DNA from: CAWCWN01 sp963799245
GTDB lineage: Bacteria > Chloroflexota > Ktedonobacteria > Ktedonobacterales > Ktedonobacteraceae
NCBI GenBank assembly: GCA_963799245.1
Contig: CAWCWN010000003.1
Coordinates: 1,984,001 to 2,048,000, forward strand
Direction: 5' to 3'
Length of the DNA: 64,000 bases
A program made the translations under genes and the position numbers. This document shows positions 1 through 8,026 of the stretch, piece by piece; positions within the stretch are counted from its first letter, which is position 1; each line of letters begins with the position of its first letter. The notes beneath the pieces were generated by a model. The model made no database searches, was not told the origin of the DNA, and was given only the letters and a program-made list of their open reading frames with translations.

Positions 1-1
1 C

Positions 2-1111
2 CTGCTCGCGCTCACCCTCCCACAACTGCAGCAGTGGCTGCTGGAGCGTGGCGAGGCAAGATTTCGCGCCGGGCAACTCTATCACTGGCTCTACCGCCAA
101 CTCGTAGCGGATTTCTCCGCGATGACAAATCTTCCGCAGGTGCTGCGCGCCAGGCTTGAGGAGGAGGCCAGTCCAGGACCAGCGGTTGTGCGCAGCGAAT
201 TGCACGCCAAAGATGATCGTACACGCAAGGTCCTCCTGGAGCTCGCCGATGGCAAATTAATCGAGTCGGTACTGATGCTCTATCCTCCCCTTGGAGAGGG
301 CAGCTCACGCGCCACCGTCTGCGTCTCAACCCAGGCGGGCTGTGTCTTTGGCTGCACCTTCTGCGCTACCGGACAGATGGGTTTTGAGCGCCATTTGAGC
401 GCGGGAGAGATTGTGGCCCAGGTCCTCTATTTTGCGCGTGAACTGCGCGCGGCCCCCTGGTCTGCGCGTGGGCTGCCAGGCAGTACGCCCATCGATCATA
501 TCACCAATATTGTCCTTATGGGTATGGGTGAACCCCTACACAATTATACCAATGTCCTGCAGGCCCTGCGCATCCTCAACAGCCCGCATGGCTTTAACCT
601 GGGCGCTCGCCATATGACCGTTTCGACTGTGGGTCTCATTCCGGCTATTCGTAAACTCGCTGCGGAGCCCCTGCAGGTCAACCTGGCGATCTCGCTGCAC
701 GCGCCGACCGATGAACTGCGCAACCGTACCATGCCGGTGAATCGCAAGTACCCGCTGCGGGAACTCCTGGCCGCCTGCCAGGAGTATATAGACGCGACCC
801 ACCGCCAGGTCACATTTGAATATGTACTGCTCGCGGGAGTCAATGACACCCCTGAGTATGCCCACCTTCTGGGGCAATTGCTCTCGCCCCTGGGACAATT
901 CGCGCATGTAAACTGTATCCCGGTCAATACCACCTCGGCGGACTACCATGCGCCGGGCCCCGATGCTATTCGTGCCTTTCGCGCGCTCCTTTTTGAGCAT
1001 GGCGTCAGTAATAGCGTACGCGCCGAGCGTGGTGACGATATAGCCGCCGCTTGCGGACAGTTGAGAACACGCTTTGAGAAGCAGCAAAAAGGGCTCCCGG
1101 CCCTCAAATAA
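2..1111 (+). CDS. rlmN: 23S rRNA (adenine-2503-C2)-methyltransferase RlmN, 5' end cut by window
   Basis: Radical-SAM enzyme that methylates A2503 of 23S rRNA, and in many bacteria A37 of some tRNAs. The frame is open from base 2 and the first residues already match the RlmN N-terminal helical domain (LPQLQQWL, then RAGQLYHWLY), so the true start lies before the window. The 4Fe-4S motif CxxxCxxC is in GCVFGCTFCATG, followed by the SAM-binding GMGEPLHNY stretch. The later AERGDDIAAACGQL stretch holds the second catalytic Cys. An ATG at 122 would remove the N-terminal domain and is not the start. It converges on rpmB across a shared terminator. Confidence 0.95.
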   Translation: MLALTLPQLQQWLLERGEARFRAGQLYHWLYRQLVADFSAMTNLPQVLRARLEEEASPGPAVVRSELHAKDDRTRKVLLELADGKLIESVLMLYPPLGEGSSRATVCVSTQAGCVFGCTFCATGQMGFERHLSAGEIVAQVLYFARELRAAPWSARGLPGSTPIDHITNIVLMGMGEPLHNYTNVLQALRILNSPHGFNLGARHMTVSTVGLIPAIRKLAAEPLQVNLAISLHAPTDELRNRTMPVNRKYPLRELLAACQEYIDATHRQVTFEYVLLAGVNDTPEYAHLLGQLLSPLGQFAHVNCIPVNTTSADYHAPGPDAIRAFRALLFEHGVSNSVRAERGDDIAAACGQLRTRFEKQQKGLPALK

Positions 1112-1113
1112 TA

Positions 1114-1143
1114 AAACGCGAGGCGCTACAAAGCCTCGCGTTT
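1114..1143. terminator. Bidirectional terminator between rlmN and rpmB
   Basis: Perfect 11-bp stem (1114-1124 with 1133-1143) with an 8-nt loop, A-rich on the left and T-rich on the right. It sits just after the rlmN stop and just before the rpmB stop on the other strand, so it can end both convergent transcripts. Confidence 0.85.
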
Positions 1144-1161
1144 ATTGTTCTGGTGTAGAAA

Positions 1162-1380
1162 CTATTTTACCCTTGGCAGCTTGGCAAGCGGCACATCCGG
1201 CAGCTTATCCATTGTCCGCATACAGCGGGTGCAGATATTAAGAGTGCGTGGGGTTCCATCCACTTTCATATGGCGGCGCTGTACATTTACCACAAAGCTG
1301 CGGCGCGTACGGCGCTGCGAAAAGCTTACATTATTACCGTGCATGGGCTTACGCTTACATACATCACAACGACCTGCCAT
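1162..1380 (-). CDS. rpmB: Large ribosomal subunit protein bL28
   Basis: Ribosomal protein bL28 of the 50S subunit. The 72-residue product begins MAGRCDVCKRKP and carries two Cys pairs (C5/C8 and C50/C53), the zinc-binding version of the family. The start at 1380 is chosen because the conserved N-terminus begins there and a GGAGG lies about 10 nt upstream. An upstream in-frame ATG at 1425 would add 15 unrelated residues. It is a single-gene unit, divergent from the Asp23 gene. Confidence 0.95.
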   Translation of the reverse strand: MAGRCDVCKRKPMHGNNVSFSQRRTRRSFVVNVQRRHMKVDGTPRTLNICTRCMRTMDKLPDVPLAKLPRVK

Positions 1381-1580
1381 TGTATATGATACCTCCCTAA
1401 AGTGTAACGGATGAGAGAGGTACAATAGACTGCACCCTTACATCTCCGTCTGGTTCTCTTGCTAATCTCTGGAGCTTTTGATATACTGCATCAGTCCCTT
1501 CGTTTGACGACAGGGAATCCATATTTGCCATGCGAGTATACCATGTGCTACTTGCTTTGGCAAGAGTAGAGAGAGAAGCC

Positions 1581-2000
1581 ATGCACATGTCAAAGGCGGC
1601 TGCTATCCAGCCGCGCTCTGGTTCGCGTCCCCTTGGGAAAATTGAAGTCTTGCCGAACGCCATCCATAGTATCGCTATGCAGGCGACGAGTGAGTGCTAC
1701 GGCGTTGTGGGCCTTGCGGCCCCTCGGCTGCATAATGGTCAGGCCGTGCTCTTACCGCCTGCCCAGAGTAACCAGGGCGTACAAATTCGTGTTGTCAATC
1801 AACAGATCATCGTCGAAGTATACGTGGCACTTGAATACGGGCTGCGTATGTCGGAGATCGCACATAACATTATGAGCAGCGTGAAGTTCTCCATCGAGAA
1901 GATGCTGGGGGTGCCCGTCGCCCAGGTAAATATTAACATCCAGGGGCTCAGCCATGGCCCGTCATCCTCCACTTCGCGGAAAATAAAGAACAAAAGGTAG
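1581..2000 (+). CDS. Asp23/Gls24 family envelope stress-like protein
   Basis: 139-residue member of the Asp23/Gls24 family. In Firmicutes these proteins coat the membrane or cell envelope and are often encoded next to the fatty-acid kinase gene, as here. The typical core is visible: an early IHSIAMQATSECYGVVGLA helix-strand segment, a central VDVY-like IIVEVYVALEYG strand, and the final VPVAQVNINIQGL strand. The start at 1581 (MHMSK) is preferred; 1587 is equally possible and 1530 less likely. FakA follows 10 nt downstream, implying co-transcription. The specific role is unknown. Confidence 0.85.
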   Translation: MHMSKAAAIQPRSGSRPLGKIEVLPNAIHSIAMQATSECYGVVGLAAPRLHNGQAVLLPPAQSNQGVQIRVVNQQIIVEVYVALEYGLRMSEIAHNIMSSVKFSIEKMLGVPVAQVNINIQGLSHGPSSSTSRKIKNKR

Positions 2001-2010
2001 CAGTAGTTCT

Positions 2011-3717
2011 ATGCAGGATCAGTCCCCTCGCGCAACGCGCATACATCGACCCCGACGCATCAGCGTTTTTGACGGGCAGGATCTCAAAAAGGCTTTACTC
2101 GCGGGTGCCGCGTGGTTGGAAGAGCATCGCGAGTCCATCAATGCACTCAACGTCTTTCCAGTGCCTGATGGAGACACCGGCTCGAATATGTCCGCCACCA
2201 TGCAGGCTGCAATTCGCGGCATTGCCAGTAGCGACGAGGTTTCTGCGGGAGCGATTGCTGCGAAGCTTGCTCATGGAGCCCTTATGGGCGCGCGTGGCAA
2301 TTCCGGCGTGATTCTTTCACAGACCCTGCGCGGTCTGGCACAGGGATTAAATCATAAGTCGACATTTGCTGCTTCAGACCTGGCGGAAGCGCTGCAGGAA
2401 GCCTCTCAACTGGCCTACCGCGCCGTTCTCAAGCCCGTGGAAGGCACGATTCTGACGGTTGTGCGCGAAAGTGCGGAGGCGGCCAAGCACAGTGCTGAAC
2501 GAGGCGATGACCTGCTGGGTTTGATGCAAGAGGTCGTGATTGCTGCTCGCCAGTCCGTCGCTCGCACGCCCGACCTCTTGCCCACGCTGAAGCAGGCGAA
2601 TGTCGTCGACTCGGGCGGGCAGGGTTTTTGCACCATTCTTGAAGGTATCTGGCGCTATATCCGCGGTGAAGCGACGCAGGTTGTTGGCGGTGAACAGGCC
2701 ACGGGTGGGACAAAGCCGGCGCCTCCGGCCCCTGTTAAAAGGGGACGCGTGACCATCGAGGAAGAATATGGCTACGAAGTTGTCTTCTTGTTGCAGGGCG
2801 AAAAACTGGACCTCGCCGCCATTCGCCAGGCAATTATAGATATGGGCGGTGTCTCCACAGTAGTGGCAGGCGACGAAAAGATCCTGAAAGTGCATACTCA
2901 TACCACCTGGCCAGGAAAGATCCTTGATTATGGCGTGAGCCTGGGCAGCCTGCAGGATATCAACATCGAGAATCTTCAGGAGCAGAGCGTGGCTTATGCC
3001 GCCGAAAGTCGAGCGGAGCACGCCTCCGGAGGGCAGGGAGATGAGCCCGCCGCGCCTGCCCATCCGATCGCGACGGTCGCCGTCGTTGCTGGCGAGGGCT
3101 TCGAAAAAGTCTTTCGGGGGCTAGGTGCTACCGCCCTGGTCTCGGGTGGGCAGACGATGAATCCCAGTACCGAGGAGCTCCTGGAGGCGGTCAATGCCGT
3201 CGAGGCCGGGCAGGTCATTATTTTGCCCGACAATAGCAATGTTATCCTGAGCGCTCGCCAGGTTGTGAACCTGAGCGACAAAGAAATCTATATCGTTCCA
3301 AGCGATACCCTGCCCCAGGGTATCGCCGCCTTGCTGGTTTTTAATTATGATGCTGATTTTGCCTCGAACTGTCAGGCAATGACGGAAGCGGCCAATAACA
3401 TCCAGACTGCGGAGATCACCACCGCCGTACGCTCGGTACAGATCGAGGGAGTGCACGTCCGTGAAGGCGACTATATCGGCCTTATCAATGGCAATCTCAC
3501 CATTGCCGGACAGGATATACAGACCGTCATATCCGATACCCTGCAGCGCATGCATATCGCTTGCTATGAGATCCTGACGCTCTACTATGGCGAAGATGTG
3601 ACGACGCAGCAGGCCCAGGAGACCGCCAAAAGCATCAAAGCACAATATTCGCATATTGAAATAGAGGTCGTGGATGGAGGACAGCCGTACTACGCCTATA
3701 TACTCTCGGTTGAATAA
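2011..3717 (+). CDS. fakA: Fatty acid kinase catalytic subunit FakA-like (DAK2 domain)
   Basis: 568-residue DhaL/DAK2-domain protein of the FakA/YloV type. FakA phosphorylates exogenous fatty acids bound to a FakB (DegV) partner, giving acyl phosphate for phospholipid synthesis. The N-terminal ATP-binding DAK2 domain shows the Mg-binding aspartates in NVFPVPDGDTGSNM and the HGALMGARGNSGVILSQ loop. A middle domain has the KVHTHTTWPG segment, and the C-terminal half is the FakA-type domain. A Pro/Ala-rich linker lies near residue 235. Upstream is the Asp23 gene (10 nt) and downstream the DegV/FakB gene (82 nt, with its own promoter-like sequence). Confidence 0.9.
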   Translation: MQDQSPRATRIHRPRRISVFDGQDLKKALLAGAAWLEEHRESINALNVFPVPDGDTGSNMSATMQAAIRGIASSDEVSAGAIAAKLAHGALMGARGNSGVILSQTLRGLAQGLNHKSTFAASDLAEALQEASQLAYRAVLKPVEGTILTVVRESAEAAKHSAERGDDLLGLMQEVVIAARQSVARTPDLLPTLKQANVVDSGGQGFCTILEGIWRYIRGEATQVVGGEQATGGTKPAPPAPVKRGRVTIEEEYGYEVVFLLQGEKLDLAAIRQAIIDMGGVSTVVAGDEKILKVHTHTTWPGKILDYGVSLGSLQDINIENLQEQSVAYAAESRAEHASGGQGDEPAAPAHPIATVAVVAGEGFEKVFRGLGATALVSGGQTMNPSTEELLEAVNAVEAGQVIILPDNSNVILSARQVVNLSDKEIYIVPSDTLPQGIAALLVFNYDADFASNCQAMTEAANNIQTAEITTAVRSVQIEGVHVREGDYIGLINGNLTIAGQDIQTVISDTLQRMHIACYEILTLYYGEDVTTQQAQETAKSIKAQYSHIEIEVVDGGQPYYAYILSVE

Positions 3718-3721
3718 ACGC

Positions 3722-3750
3722 TCGACTTCTCATCGCGGGCGGTGTATACT
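3722..3750 (+). promoter_or_regulatory. Likely promoter of the degV/fakB gene
   Basis: TCGACT and TATACT are separated by exactly 17 bp. A second -10-like TATAAT lies at 3757-3762. Either would start a transcript some 30-45 nt before the ATG at 3800. Confidence 0.5.
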
Positions 3751-3799
3751 GCTCCGTATAATGCAGCAGCACAATGTGGTGCCAACGGGAGGATAAGCA

Positions 3800-4651
3800 A
3801 TGACTGTTCAGATAGTCACCGATAGTACCGCGGATATTCCGCAGGCGCAAGAACTCGGTATTACGATCGTTCCACTGACCGTATTTTTTGGCGAGGAGGC
3901 CTATCTGGACGGCGTAGAGCTGGATAATGCCAGCTTTTACAAGAAGCTCCAGGCGAGCAAAGTATCGCCGCGCACCTCACAACCTCCTCCGGCCTCCTTT
4001 CAGGAAGCGTATAAGCGCTTGCTGGACGAGGGCGCCGCAGGCATCTTATCGGTGCATCTCTCAGCGAAACTCAGCGGCACCTACCAGGCTGCGTGTACCG
4101 GCCGCGACACCCTGCCGGATGCACTGCAAAGCGCTCCCCTGGAGATTATCGACTCCAAGACCGTCAGCCTGGGTATGGGCCTGGCGGTCATGCGCGCGGC
4201 TGAGGAGGCCAGGCAAGGCTTAGGGCTGGCTGAGATCAAAGCGCACCTGGTCGACCAGCTCTCACGTACACGCATCCTCTTTGTGCTTGATACGCTCGAA
4301 TACCTGAAGCGAGGAGGACGCATCGGGGGTGCAAAAGCCTTGCTGGGAAACTTACTGAGCGTGAAGCCGATCCTCTCCTTGAAAAATGGCGGCATTGTGC
4401 CTGTGGAGCAGCCACGCACGCGCAGCAAGGCGTACGGACGAATCGCGCAAATGCTGGGGGAAATGCCAGAACCCGAGGAGCTCGCCGTGGTAGAGTCGGA
4501 TACCGAGGTGGGGCAGCATCTGGTCCAGGCCATTAAGGAGGTTTATCCCAAGCTGGGCGCCGTGCCAACGTATAAACTTGGGGCGGTCGTAGGTACCTAC
4601 GCAGGCCCCGGTACTGCGGGAGCCGTCTTTGTTTCAGCGCGTGAAGGCTGA
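3800..4651 (+). CDS. DegV family fatty-acid-binding protein (FakB-like)
   Basis: 283-residue DegV protein. DegV/FakB proteins hold one fatty acid in a closed pocket and present it to FakA for phosphorylation. It has the N-terminal VTDSTADIPQ signature, the TSQPPP loop after it, ILSVHLSAKLSGTYQ (phosphate and fatty-acid head-group site), and LEYLKRGGRIGGAKALLG. It has the usual length and lies just downstream of fakA, so the pair probably forms one fatty-acid activation system. The start has a GGGAGG-type site upstream. Confidence 0.9.
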   Translation: MTVQIVTDSTADIPQAQELGITIVPLTVFFGEEAYLDGVELDNASFYKKLQASKVSPRTSQPPPASFQEAYKRLLDEGAAGILSVHLSAKLSGTYQAACTGRDTLPDALQSAPLEIIDSKTVSLGMGLAVMRAAEEARQGLGLAEIKAHLVDQLSRTRILFVLDTLEYLKRGGRIGGAKALLGNLLSVKPILSLKNGGIVPVEQPRTRSKAYGRIAQMLGEMPEPEELAVVESDTEVGQHLVQAIKEVYPKLGAVPTYKLGAVVGTYAGPGTAGAVFVSAREG

Positions 4652-5012
4652 AGTGACGTGACAGCATGATACAACGCTCTGTTGTTCCCAATAGCTGTGA
4701 TGATCTAGGAAAAAGGCGTCTGCCGGGATGGTGAGCAGGGCTTATACCCATTGACGAACGGGGGATTTCTCACTACAATAGTAGTAACAGTTGATCTACT
4801 CCTGCATGATCAATTGTTACCCTGGTAGGAAACCATCTGTCTGGGCAAAACGTTTCTGTAGTGTAGGTTGCTGTACCACGTAGTTCGTTTGTTGGAGATA
4901 GGCGATTATAGTAGAGAAGTGCTGCTTCGACTATAGAGCTAGCCTAACTGCTACATATGTTGGTTGAAAGTTGCCAAACAAGAACGGCGTATTCTACGAA
5001 GGAGGAACGACT
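4652..5012 (+). other. 361-nt intergenic region with promoter and long structured leader
   Basis: No gene is visible. It holds a near-consensus promoter (4751-4779) and, starting about where transcription should begin, an 11-bp stem (4786-4796 with 4808-4818, one G-T pair). The predicted leader before the GTG at 5013 is about 225 nt, long for such a small gene, and could carry regulation. Confidence 0.6.
4751..4779 (+). promoter_or_regulatory. Strong sigma-70-type promoter for the small GG-tail gene pair
   Basis: TTGACG and TACAAT separated by 17 bp, one of the best -35/-10 matches in the window. The predicted start site is near 4786. Confidence 0.7.
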
Positions 5013-5258
5013 GTGGGAATGTTACGGGTGATGTCACGGCGCGGTGATGACCGTGTCACCTGGGACGAGCAGCAGGTTCTAGCGGGCGATCCCGAATCTA
5101 CTGCTGCTGTTCGTGAAGCCGAGCGCATCTTTGCCCAGGAAAGAGCGAAAGGTGCAACGGCATTCCGAGTTGAGCCAGGGAAACCGTCACAGCGCATCGA
5201 GCAGTTTGACCCCACTGCCGAGCAGATTGTTATGGTCCCGCGAGTCGTTGGCGGATGA
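5013..5258 (+). CDS. Small uncharacterised protein ending in Gly-Gly
   Basis: 81-residue charged soluble protein. A GTG start at 5013 is chosen because GGAGG lies 7 nt upstream; an ATG at 5019 is the alternative. The body has SRRGDDRVTWD near the N-terminus, a predicted amphipathic helix (AAVREAERIFAQERAKG), then FRVEP and an IEQFDPTAEQIVMVPRVVGG tail. A free C-terminal Gly-Gly is a hallmark of ubiquitin-like and sulfur-carrier proteins, but no beta-grasp fold can be shown from sequence alone. It overlaps the next gene by 4 nt (ATGA), so the two are translationally coupled. The function is not known. Confidence 0.75.
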   Translation: MGMLRVMSRRGDDRVTWDEQQVLAGDPESTAAVREAERIFAQERAKGATAFRVEPGKPSQRIEQFDPTAEQIVMVPRVVGG

Positions 5259-5665
5259 GCTACATAACTCAGGTGCTGACCGCCCTGGGTTGGATTGTCG
5301 TCGCGCTGGCTATTTCACCTATGATATGGCTCATTTTACAGCCATATTTTAAAGGTTGGTCGCGCGCGGAACGACGAGCAGCTGATCTTTTACGCGATAC
5401 GCTCACTCCAGAGCAATTTCGCCAGCTTGTTTGGCGAGGGTATCTCGAGGTTCCAAGCCCTACTGAACCGCAGCGCGTGTATCGTGTGCCACGAACTAAA
5501 GGCTATATCCAGGTCATCGAAAATGGCCGTGCGGTCATGCGCCTATGTGTGCAGCCTGTTGAGTGTTTGCCCGACGCAGATGTTGTCGTGCTTCATAAAC
5601 TTATGATCGAAGCAAATGAAGAGAGTTATCTTCAAAAGGCAAACAAGTATGTATGCATTGATTGA
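5255..5665 (+). CDS. Membrane-anchored uncharacterised protein coupled to the GG-tail protein
   Basis: 136 residues. One N-terminal transmembrane helix (about residues 8-30, LGWIVVALAISPMIWLIL) is followed by a basic stretch and a cytoplasmic domain of about 100 residues. That domain contains LTPEQFRQLVWRGYLEVPSP, YRVPRTKGYIQV, MRLCVQPVECLP and DADVVVLHKLMIEANEESYL. The conserved-looking Cys and His are notable but no catalytic role can be assigned. It starts inside the stop of the 81-residue gene, so they very likely act together. It ends before a strong convergent terminator. Confidence 0.75.
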   Translation: MSYITQVLTALGWIVVALAISPMIWLILQPYFKGWSRAERRAADLLRDTLTPEQFRQLVWRGYLEVPSPTEPQRVYRVPRTKGYIQVIENGRAVMRLCVQPVECLPDADVVVLHKLMIEANEESYLQKANKYVCID

Positions 5666-5701
5666 AGCGGGCATAGTCGCGCAGGCTTGTTCTATGTAGA
5701 T

Positions 5702-5738
5702 GGAAGAGAGCACCCGGTGTAGGTAGGTGCTCTCTTCC
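5702..5738. terminator. Bidirectional terminator
   Basis: Perfect 13-bp stem (5702-5714 with 5726-5738) between the convergent membrane-protein gene and the DUF3090 gene. Confidence 0.8.
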
Positions 5739-5815
5739 GTCATTTATATCTGAGTACTTGTCGGGAAGTGCTTCTTATCCCTCTCTCTCCCCTTCCGCGT
5801 GGCCTGACGGACGCG

Positions 5816-6403
5816 TTACTCCTCCTCGCCTTCTTCTTCGATGATCTGTATAATCTCATGATGTCCATTCTGTTTCTCACAGGCGTGTGGCCCTCCATCT
5901 AGGGGCGCGCCACATAGTGGACAGGTCGGGCGACCTCCGCTTAGCAGCACAGTAATCGTGCTCGACAGGTCCTGCGCCTGCTTGTGCGTGAAGAGAAACG
6001 AAACGGCCTCTTCGTCATGAGACAGAGCCTGCGGTTCATCTTCCCGGTCCAGGATCAGTTCTATGGGCGTCACCGTACACGCAAAAATGGCCTCGCTCTG
6101 AGCATATGCCAGACTCACCTGCGATTGGCGAAAGTCATATTCGGGTGTGCGCGGAAAATCATCAGGTAAGCGCGCAGGCGCAAGCCGGCTGCCGGCCTGT
6201 GCCTCGGTACGAAGTACCTGGCCCTCCGTCAACTGTGCCAGGACGCGATCCAGCGTAAGAGAGAGACGATTTAACTGTTCCTTCTCCATCCACATCAGCG
6301 CAGAACCTCGCCGGCTCAGCGCAAAAAGGCAGAAGCGGCGTTGCCCGGGCTGACCGACTGCATCGGCGCCCAGTAATTCGACAGAACCTAATTCGTTGCT
6401 CAT
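5816..6403 (-). CDS. DUF3090 family protein
   Basis: 195-residue member of DUF3090, a family known mainly from Actinobacteria and Chloroflexota and of unknown biochemical role. Visible features are RRFCLFALSRRGSALMWMEKEQL near residue 22, the YDFRQSQVSLAY segment, a mid domain ending in LSGGRPTCPLCGAPLDGGPHAC (a Cys pair plus His/Cys, a likely zinc site), and a very acidic C-terminal tail. The GAGGTG site fits the ATG at 6403. It is 14 nt downstream of the 2-hydroxyacid dehydrogenase gene, so the two form an operon. Confidence 0.85.
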   Translation of the reverse strand: MSNELGSVELLGADAVGQPGQRRFCLFALSRRGSALMWMEKEQLNRLSLTLDRVLAQLTEGQVLRTEAQAGSRLAPARLPDDFPRTPEYDFRQSQVSLAYAQSEAIFACTVTPIELILDREDEPQALSHDEEAVSFLFTHKQAQDLSSTITVLLSGGRPTCPLCGAPLDGGPHACEKQNGHHEIIQIIEEEGEEE

Positions 6404-6417
6404 CTTTTATCACCTCA

Positions 6418-7422
6418 TCAATATCCGCGCTCAGGGGCATAGCGGTTACGTAGTGATTGAGAGCTGCGGTAGCGGCGCACGTTATCGGCGAACAACGCTG
6501 TGAGGCGTTGATCATAGTGCGCGCTCAAACCAGAAATGTGCGGCGTTACAATCACATTTTGCATGGTGTAGAGTGGACTATCCGCTGGCAGAGGTTCTTC
6601 GTCCGTAACATCTAAGCCGGCACCCGCAATCCAGCGCTCTCGCAGTGCACGGATTAACGCGGCCTCATCAATAACTCTGCCACGAGCCACATTTACCAGG
6701 TATGCGTGTGGACGCATAATGCGCAATTCGGCTTCACCAATCAGCTTCTCGGTTTCCGGGGTCAATGGCACGGCAACAACAACAAAGTCACTCTGGCGCA
6801 GTAGCTCGTGCAGCTGCGCCAGCGTGTAGAGTTGATCGATATCAAGATCTCGTTCATCCTCACGCAGCGAGCGGCGGGTTGCCAGCACCCGCATTCCGAA
6901 GGCGTGCCCTAACTGGGCAACCCGTCGACCAATGCTGCCCAGCCCCACAATGCCCAGGGTCTGCTCCTCCAGTTCGCGCGCGCCGAGATTGTACCAACCC
7001 GCGCTGCGTGGCCAGATGTGTCGATCCTGCAGGCGCACCATCTCCGGCCAGTTGCGGTTAAACATCAGCATACTACCAAAGACATATTCGCTAATCGTGG
7101 TGGCGTGAACGCCAGCGGCGGTGGTCACGATAATGCCGCTGTCGGCGTCAAGGATGCCTGTCGGCAGCAGCCCGTCAACGCCCGCTCCGGAACACTGCAG
7201 CCAGCGCAGCCTGGGCGCCAGCGCTCGCCAGTCCTCTGGCATCCAGTAAGAACAGATGATTTCAGCGTCATGTAAACGTGTGCGGAACTCCTCTGTGCGA
7301 GTGATACATACCACCTCCGTCTGCGCCGCCTCGCGTAAAATCTGCTGTGAGGTGGAAGAAAACTGAAATGCACTGATCAGGATTCCTTTAAGCGGTGCTT
7401 CTTCACCTGGACCATCGATCAT
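6418..7422 (-). CDS. D-isomer-specific 2-hydroxyacid dehydrogenase
   Basis: 334-residue NAD(P)-dependent oxidoreductase that interconverts 2-oxoacids and D-2-hydroxyacids; the substrate cannot be told from sequence. The Rossmann motif is GIVGLGSIGRRVA. The catalytic triad is visible as Arg in NVARGRVIDE, Glu in DEEPLPADSPLY, and His in VTPHISG. AAGVHATTISEYVFG is the usual substrate-loop region. AAGGAGA lies upstream of the ATG at 7422. It is first gene of a two-gene operon with the DUF3090 protein. Confidence 0.9.
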   Translation of the reverse strand: MIDGPGEEAPLKGILISAFQFSSTSQQILREAAQTEVVCITRTEEFRTRLHDAEIICSYWMPEDWRALAPRLRWLQCSGAGVDGLLPTGILDADSGIIVTTAAGVHATTISEYVFGSMLMFNRNWPEMVRLQDRHIWPRSAGWYNLGARELEEQTLGIVGLGSIGRRVAQLGHAFGMRVLATRRSLREDERDLDIDQLYTLAQLHELLRQSDFVVVAVPLTPETEKLIGEAELRIMRPHAYLVNVARGRVIDEAALIRALRERWIAGAGLDVTDEEPLPADSPLYTMQNVIVTPHISGLSAHYDQRLTALFADNVRRYRSSQSLRNRYAPERGY

Positions 7423-7740
7423 GGTCGACTATCTCCTTAACATACGTTTTTAGAACAGGTGATCTAACTTGCGGCATGGATACCTGATTTTCTTCTCACC
7501 AGTCTACCGAATTATCTGCCTTGTGGCAAGCCTGCCGCTTGCAGTAACGCCTCTGCCTGAGCTCACTGCTGGCGGGTAGATACCAGTACATTATCGCATC
7601 GCTCTATGCTGCAGGCCAGTGTGACACGACGGATATCCCAATCTGGGCCTTCCAGCCCTTGAGCAAGTTTGCAAAAAATTTGTTCCATGTGCTATAATCC
7701 CACTGGTATAATTGAGGAGATAACAGATGGGATTACGCGC
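7423..7740. other. Divergent intergenic region between the dehydrogenase and atp operons
   Basis: 318 nt. The right end holds the atp promoter (7669-7698) and a leader of about 36 nt. No gene, tRNA or repeat was seen in the rest, and the minus-strand promoter of the dehydrogenase was not recognisable. Confidence 0.6.
7669..7698 (+). promoter_or_regulatory. Promoter of the ATP synthase operon
   Basis: TTGCAA and TATAAT separated by 18 bp, with an extended -10 TGC directly before TATAAT. Transcription should begin near 7705. This rules out the in-frame ATG at 7687 as the atpI start, since it would lie upstream of the transcript. Confidence 0.75.
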
Positions 7741-7962
7741 ATGAATAAAAATCAGCCGCCCTCTGTTTGGGGGGCGCTGGGCCTGGCGGGCACGCTCGGT
7801 CTAGTAATTGTGCTTCCCATGGTCTTTGGCTCTATCCTGGGTAACTACCTGGATGGCCTCACTCATACAAAAGATATTTATTTACTTCTCGGGCTGCTGC
7901 TTGGCCTGACCATCGGCATATTAGGGGCATACCGTTTGCTAAAACCCTTCTTTAAAAGATAG
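7741..7962 (+). CDS. atpI: ATP synthase accessory protein AtpI/AtpZ-like
   Basis: 73-residue protein with two transmembrane helices (about 9-32 and 44-65) at the head of the atp operon. AtpI/AtpZ-like proteins assist c-ring assembly or ion supply. The start at 7741 is chosen from the promoter position. A good GAGGAG lies 22 nt upstream and fits better with an ATG at 7727, which opens a 5-codon frame (MGLRA) whose stop overlaps the ATG at 7741. Re-initiation from that minileader is possible. Confidence 0.75.
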   Translation: MNKNQPPSVWGALGLAGTLGLVIVLPMVFGSILGNYLDGLTHTKDIYLLLGLLLGLTIGILGAYRLLKPFFKR

Positions 7963-8026
7963 GTGGGACGGAACCATTAATAACGAACCAGACCCAGCAG
8001 GGCTCGGCGAAATAGGAGGTTGCTGA

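Noticed and set aside
7669..7740. Longer atpI start at 7669 or 7687
   Set aside because: These codons overlap or precede the predicted promoter and transcript start, so they are unlikely to be translated.
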